This document shows positions 61,231-64,000 of a stretch of DNA of 64,000 nt, in pieces. Numbering within the stretch: the first letter of the stretch is position 1; every line of letters begins with the position of its first letter. The notes under the pieces were generated by a model. That model saw nothing but the letters and a program-made list of their open reading frames with translations. It did not search any database and was not told where the DNA came from. Source of the stretch: Nocardioides sp. QY071 (GTDB lineage: Bacteria; Actinomycetota; Actinomycetes; Propionibacteriales; Nocardioidaceae); assembly GCF_029961765.1 (NCBI RefSeq), contig NZ_CP124681.1, positions 124,001 through 188,000 of the forward strand, read 5' to 3'. Both the position numbers and the translations under genes were made by a program.

Positions 61231-61881
61231 TCAGATCTCCTGGGTGCTGCCGTAGCCGCGCGACAGCGCGGCCTCGATGACGTCGAGCTGCTGCTCCTCG
61301 GTGAGCACCCGCGGCGTGCCGAGGGCACTGGCCCGGTGGTGCAGCTGGCACAGCCACTCCAGCAGGAGCGCGTTCTCGACCGCCTGGTCGAGCGAGCCGC
61401 CGAGGGTGACCGAGCCGTGGTTGGCGAGCAGGGCGGCACTGCGACCGGCGAGCGCGGTGCGCACGGCGGCGGCGAGCTCGGGCGTGCCGAAGGTGGCGTA
61501 CGGCGCCACGCGGACCTCGCCGCCCAGCGCGAGCTGCTGGTAGTGCAGCACCGGCAGCGCGTCGAGCACGCACGCGAGTGCGGTGGCGAAGGGCGCGTGG
61601 GTGTGGACGACCGCGCCCTGCTGTTCCGTCGGGCCGTCGGCGTACACCCCGAGGTGGAGGGACAGCTCGCTGGTCGGAGCGAGGGTGCCCTCGATGACGG
61701 CGCCGTCGAGGTCGACGACGGTGACGTCGTCAGGTGAGCACGCGCCGAGGCGTACGCCGGTCGCGGTGATCGCGACCAGGTCGCCCACGCGGGCGCTGAC
61801 GTTGCCGGCCGTGCCGACGAGCAGGCCGGCCTCGGCGAGCCGGCGGGACGCGGCCGCGACCGCCGCCCTGGCCTCGTTCAC
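61231..61881 (-). CDS. Class II aldolase/adducin family protein
   Basis: The 216-residue protein has GTAGNVSARVGDLVAITATG near the start, metal-ligand segments VVHTHAPFATALA and ANHGSVTLG, and the acidic residue in TSELSLHLGVY. It belongs with L-fuculose-, L-ribulose-5-phosphate and 5-deoxyribulose-1-phosphate aldolases. GTG 61881 overlaps the TetR stop by 4 bp, and it abuts the kinase start. Likely role: cleaving a phosphorylated sugar made by the PfkB kinase. Confidence 0.9.
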   Translation of the reverse strand: MNEARAAVAAASRRLAEAGLLVGTAGNVSARVGDLVAITATGVRLGACSPDDVTVVDLDGAVIEGTLAPTSELSLHLGVYADGPTEQQGAVVHTHAPFATALACVLDALPVLHYQQLALGGEVRVAPYATFGTPELAAAVRTALAGRSAALLANHGSVTLGGSLDQAVENALLLEWLCQLHHRASALGTPRVLTEEQQLDVIEAALSRGYGSTQEI

Positions 61882-62543
61882 CGGCCGGTGGCGATCTGGT
61901 CCAGGTAGCCGGCGACCAGCGCGATCGCCTGGTCGATGAGGAAGCCGTCGCCCCGCGGGTCGTTCTCGAAGGCGACCTGGAAGGCGCGGTCGCCGACCTC
62001 GACGGCGAGCTCGGCGATCGTGGCGAGCTGCTCCTCGTCGTACCCACCGGCGGTGAGCAGGCCGGCCTCGATGCCGAAGGCGAGCAGGCTCTCGGCGGTA
62101 CGCCGGTTGTGGTGGCGGCCGTAGTCGTAGATGGCGGGGTTGGTGCGTCCGCGCATCCAGATCTGCATGAAGGCCGGGCGCCGGTGGTAGACCTTCACGA
62201 ACGCGCGCATCACCGTGTCGACCAGCGACGCGACGGTCAGCTCCTCGACGGCGGCGAGGTCGCCGGCGACCTGGTCGTCCATCTCGGCCATGTCGCGCTC
62301 GCAGAGCGCGAGGAGCACGGCCTCCTTGTCGGTGAAGTACTGGTAGAGCGAGGCGACCGGCAGCTCGGCGGCCTCCGCGATCGAGCGTGTCGTCAGGCCG
62401 TCGACGCCGTTGGTCACCACGAGCCGGGCGGCTGCTTCGAGGATCCGCTCGACCCGCTCCCGCGACCGGGCCTGGGCAGGGACCCGGCGGCGGCTCGGAC
62501 CGGCGCTCGGACCGGCGCTGGATCCAACGGTGGCGGAAGGCAT
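61878..62543 (-). CDS. TetR family transcriptional regulator
   Basis: The 221-residue protein has a basic N-terminal extension (about 25 residues), a TetR helix-turn-helix (ERILEAAARLVVTNGVDGLT, TRSIAEAAELPVASLYQYFT) and a helical ligand domain. It is divergent from the amine oxidase gene, with 56 bp between them that contain a 9-bp inverted repeat, and leads the aldolase-kinase operon. Control of both transcripts is plausible. Confidence 0.9.
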   Translation of the reverse strand: MPSATVGSSAGPSAGPSRRRVPAQARSRERVERILEAAARLVVTNGVDGLTTRSIAEAAELPVASLYQYFTDKEAVLLALCERDMAEMDDQVAGDLAAVEELTVASLVDTVMRAFVKVYHRRPAFMQIWMRGRTNPAIYDYGRHHNRRTAESLLAFGIEAGLLTAGGYDEEQLATIAELAVEVGDRAFQVAFENDPRGDGFLIDQAIALVAGYLDQIATGR

Positions 62544-62555
62544 GCCCGAAGTGTA

Positions 62556-62596
62556 GCCTCCGAACCCGAACCTGACACAGATTCATCTTCGGAGGC
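62556..62596. promoter_or_regulatory. Inverted repeat spanning the amine-oxidase leader and RBS
   Basis: GCCTCCGAA (62556-62564) and TTCGGAGGC (62588-62596) are perfect 9-bp complements with a 23-nt spacer. The right arm contains the GGAGG ribosome-binding site of the amine oxidase gene. A folded transcript would hide the RBS; alternatively the TetR regulator may bind it. Confidence 0.5.
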
Positions 62597-62599
62597 GAC

Positions 62600-64000
62600 G
62601 TGCAGACCATCGACCCGCGACTCACCCTGGGCCGCCGTGGCCTGCTCGCCGGCGGCGCGGCGACGTTCGGTCTGCTCGCCCTCGACGCGTTGGAGGCGGA
62701 GGTCCACGCCGGCGTACGCAAGGGCAGGCTCCCGCGCAAGGTCGACGTCGTCGTGGTCGGCGCCGGCCTCGCCGGACTGGTCGCCGCGCGCCGGATCCGC
62801 GGCGCCGGGCACTCCGTCCTCGTCGTCGAGGCCCGCGACCGGGTCGGCGGCCGGGTGCTCAACCACGAGCTCCCCACCGGCGGCACCATCGAGGCCGGCG
62901 GCGCCTTCGTCGGCCCGACCCAGGACCACGTCAAGGGCCTCGCCCACAAGCTCGGCATCGCCACCTTCGACGAGTACGTCACCGGCAAGAACGTCTACCT
63001 GTCCTCGCTGCTCGGCCGGATGGAGTTCACCGGCACCGTCCCGCCCGACCCGACGATCCTGCTCGACGCGGCGCTCGCGCTGAAGCGGCTCAACGGGTTC
63101 GCCCAGGAGCTCTCCGTCGACGCGCCCTGGTCCCACCCGCGCGCGGCCGAGTGGGACGCGATCTCCCTCGGCGACTGGCTGCGCCGCAACACCCTCAACA
63201 GCTCGGGGATCGAGAAGCTGATCCAGTCCTGGACCCAGCCCGGCTTCGGCGCCGACCCGGACCAGGTCTCGCTGCTCTTCGTGCTGCACTACATCGCCTG
63301 CTCCGGCAACGAGACGACCCCCGGCACCTTCGAGCGCAACTCCGACACCGCGGGCGGCGCGCAGGAGAGCCGCTTCGTCGGCGGCTCCCAACGGGTCCCG
63401 CTCGAGCTCGCCCGGCGCCTCGGCAAGCGGATCGCGCTCAACGCCGCCGTCACCAGGATCGTGCAGCCCGCCCACGGCCGGGTCCGGGTGCACACCGCTC
63501 GCGGCAAGGTGAAGGCCCGCCGCGTGATCGTGGCCGCCCCGCCCAAGCAGGTCCTCGGCATCGGCTTCGCGCCTGCCATGCCCGCTGGCCGGCAGGCGCT
63601 GCTCGAGCAGGTCCAGATGGGCCGGCTGATGAAGTGCGACGCCGTCTACGAGACGCCGTTCTGGCGCGACAAGGGGCTCACCGGCTTCGGCATCGCCGAG
63701 TCCGGCGCGGTCCGGGTCGCCTTCGACAACCACGTCGCCGACACCGGCCACGGCGTCCTGCTCGCGTTCGTCGGCGGCTCCGCGTGGCAGCAGTTCGGCA
63801 ACCGCTCGCTCGAGGAGCGTCGTACCGCTGTCCTGCAGGGCTTCGCCGCCATGTTCGGCGTCCAGGCGCTGCACCCGATCGACTACACCGAGCACGACTG
63901 GACCCGCGAGCAGTGGACCGGCGGCGGCCCCACCGCGATCTACCCGCCGGGCGTCATGTCGACCCACGGCCGGCACATCCGTACGCCGCACGGCCGGGTG
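62600..64000 (+). CDS. Flavin-dependent amine oxidase, 3' end beyond window
   Basis: The frame is open for 467 codons to the window end. The N terminus has a twin-arginine-like segment (LGRRGLLAGGAATFGLLAL), so export by Tat is possible. The FAD-binding motif VVVVGAGLAGLVAARRIRGAG (about residues 51-70) and GRVLNHELPTGGTIEAGGAFVG follow, then the flavin monoamine oxidase middle region (YIACSGNETTPGTF; FVGGSQRVPLELARRLG). It oxidises an amine to an aldehyde with H2O2 release. The substrate is unknown. The GTG start has GGAGG 5 nt upstream. Confidence 0.9.
   Translation, partial: MQTIDPRLTLGRRGLLAGGAATFGLLALDALEAEVHAGVRKGRLPRKVDVVVVGAGLAGLVAARRIRGAGHSVLVVEARDRVGGRVLNHELPTGGTIEAGGAFVGPTQDHVKGLAHKLGIATFDEYVTGKNVYLSSLLGRMEFTGTVPPDPTILLDAALALKRLNGFAQELSVDAPWSHPRAAEWDAISLGDWLRRNTLNSSGIEKLIQSWTQPGFGADPDQVSLLFVLHYIACSGNETTPGTFERNSDTAGGAQESRFVGGSQRVPLELARRLGKRIALNAAVTRIVQPAHGRVRVHTARGKVKARRVIVAAPPKQVLGIGFAPAMPAGRQALLEQVQMGRLMKCDAVYETPFWRDKGLTGFGIAESGAVRVAFDNHVADTGHGVLLAFVGGSAWQQFGNRSLEERRTAVLQGFAAMFGVQALHPIDYTEHDWTREQWTGGGPTAIYPPGVMSTHGRHIRTPHGRV

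Noticed and set aside
1..64000. tRNA, rRNA, riboswitch, phage attachment or insertion-sequence features
   Set aside because: I recognised no cloverleaf, rRNA, integrase or transposase sequence; a covariance-model scan would be needed to exclude small RNAs.

Overview
The window is a chromosomal stretch of a high-GC actinobacterium, most likely a Nocardioides or a close relative. The evidence is the very high GC, heavy GTG start use, ATGA/GTGA gene overlaps, mycothiol-dependent formaldehyde metabolism, an mce operon, a SigK/RskA system and an F420-type oxidoreductase. No rRNA, tRNA, phage, insertion sequence or CRISPR array was seen.

Layout. 1-3.7 kb holds the end of an SDR epimerase, a 35-bp tandem repeat, an AEC transporter, a YihY/BrkB membrane protein and an IclR regulator. 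3.7-6.8 kb is a tightly overlapping set with a WXG100-like protein and a DUF1023 hydrolase. 7-10.6 kb is a polar amino-acid ABC transporter coupled to an aminotransferase. 11.2-18.2 kb is the most interesting block: two divergent transcripts encode a GlcD-like FAD oxidase with a CYP199-like P450, and a MIO ammonia-lyase with a 2Fe-2S/flavin reductase, the mycothiol formaldehyde dehydrogenase MscR and its metallo-beta-lactamase partner. This looks like an oxidative demethylation pathway with built-in formaldehyde disposal, joined to deamination of an unidentified amino acid.

19.1-28.2 kb is a SigK regulon: molybdopterin oxidoreductase, MPT83-like fasciclin lipoprotein, sigK, rskA, a fused FAD oxidoreductase-DUF1365 protein, two cyclopropane-fatty-acid-synthase-like methyltransferases and a DUF1295 protein. 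Two SigK-type promoters can be read. 28.3-36.2 kb holds a LuxR regulator, two ECF sigma factors, a divergent RimK/zinc-protease/aspartoacylase group, an enoyl-CoA hydratase and a secreted protein. 36.2-40.2 kb has an F420-type oxidoreductase behind a KstR-like box, a TetR regulator and HelD.

40.2-45 kb has repeats around a small membrane gene and an mce-gene relic, then an MpaB-like protein, an AlkB-rubredoxin fusion with a ferredoxin, and a Fic protein with its own operator. 45-57.8 kb is a PucR regulator divergent from a cholesterol-oxidase-like GMC enzyme and a complete yrbEAB-mceABCDEF operon with two Mce-associated proteins but no ATPase. 57.8-64 kb holds a GNAT enzyme, an ArsR-type regulator with an MFS transporter, a TetR-aldolase-PfkB operon and the start of a flavin amine oxidase.

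A family of about 90-110 bp palindromic elements (four copies) sits just 3' of genes across the window. Sterol/lipid uptake and oxidation (mce, GMC oxidase, KstR-like box, AlkB, MpaB) and membrane-lipid modification (SigK regulon) are the main functional themes outside the P450/lyase cluster.
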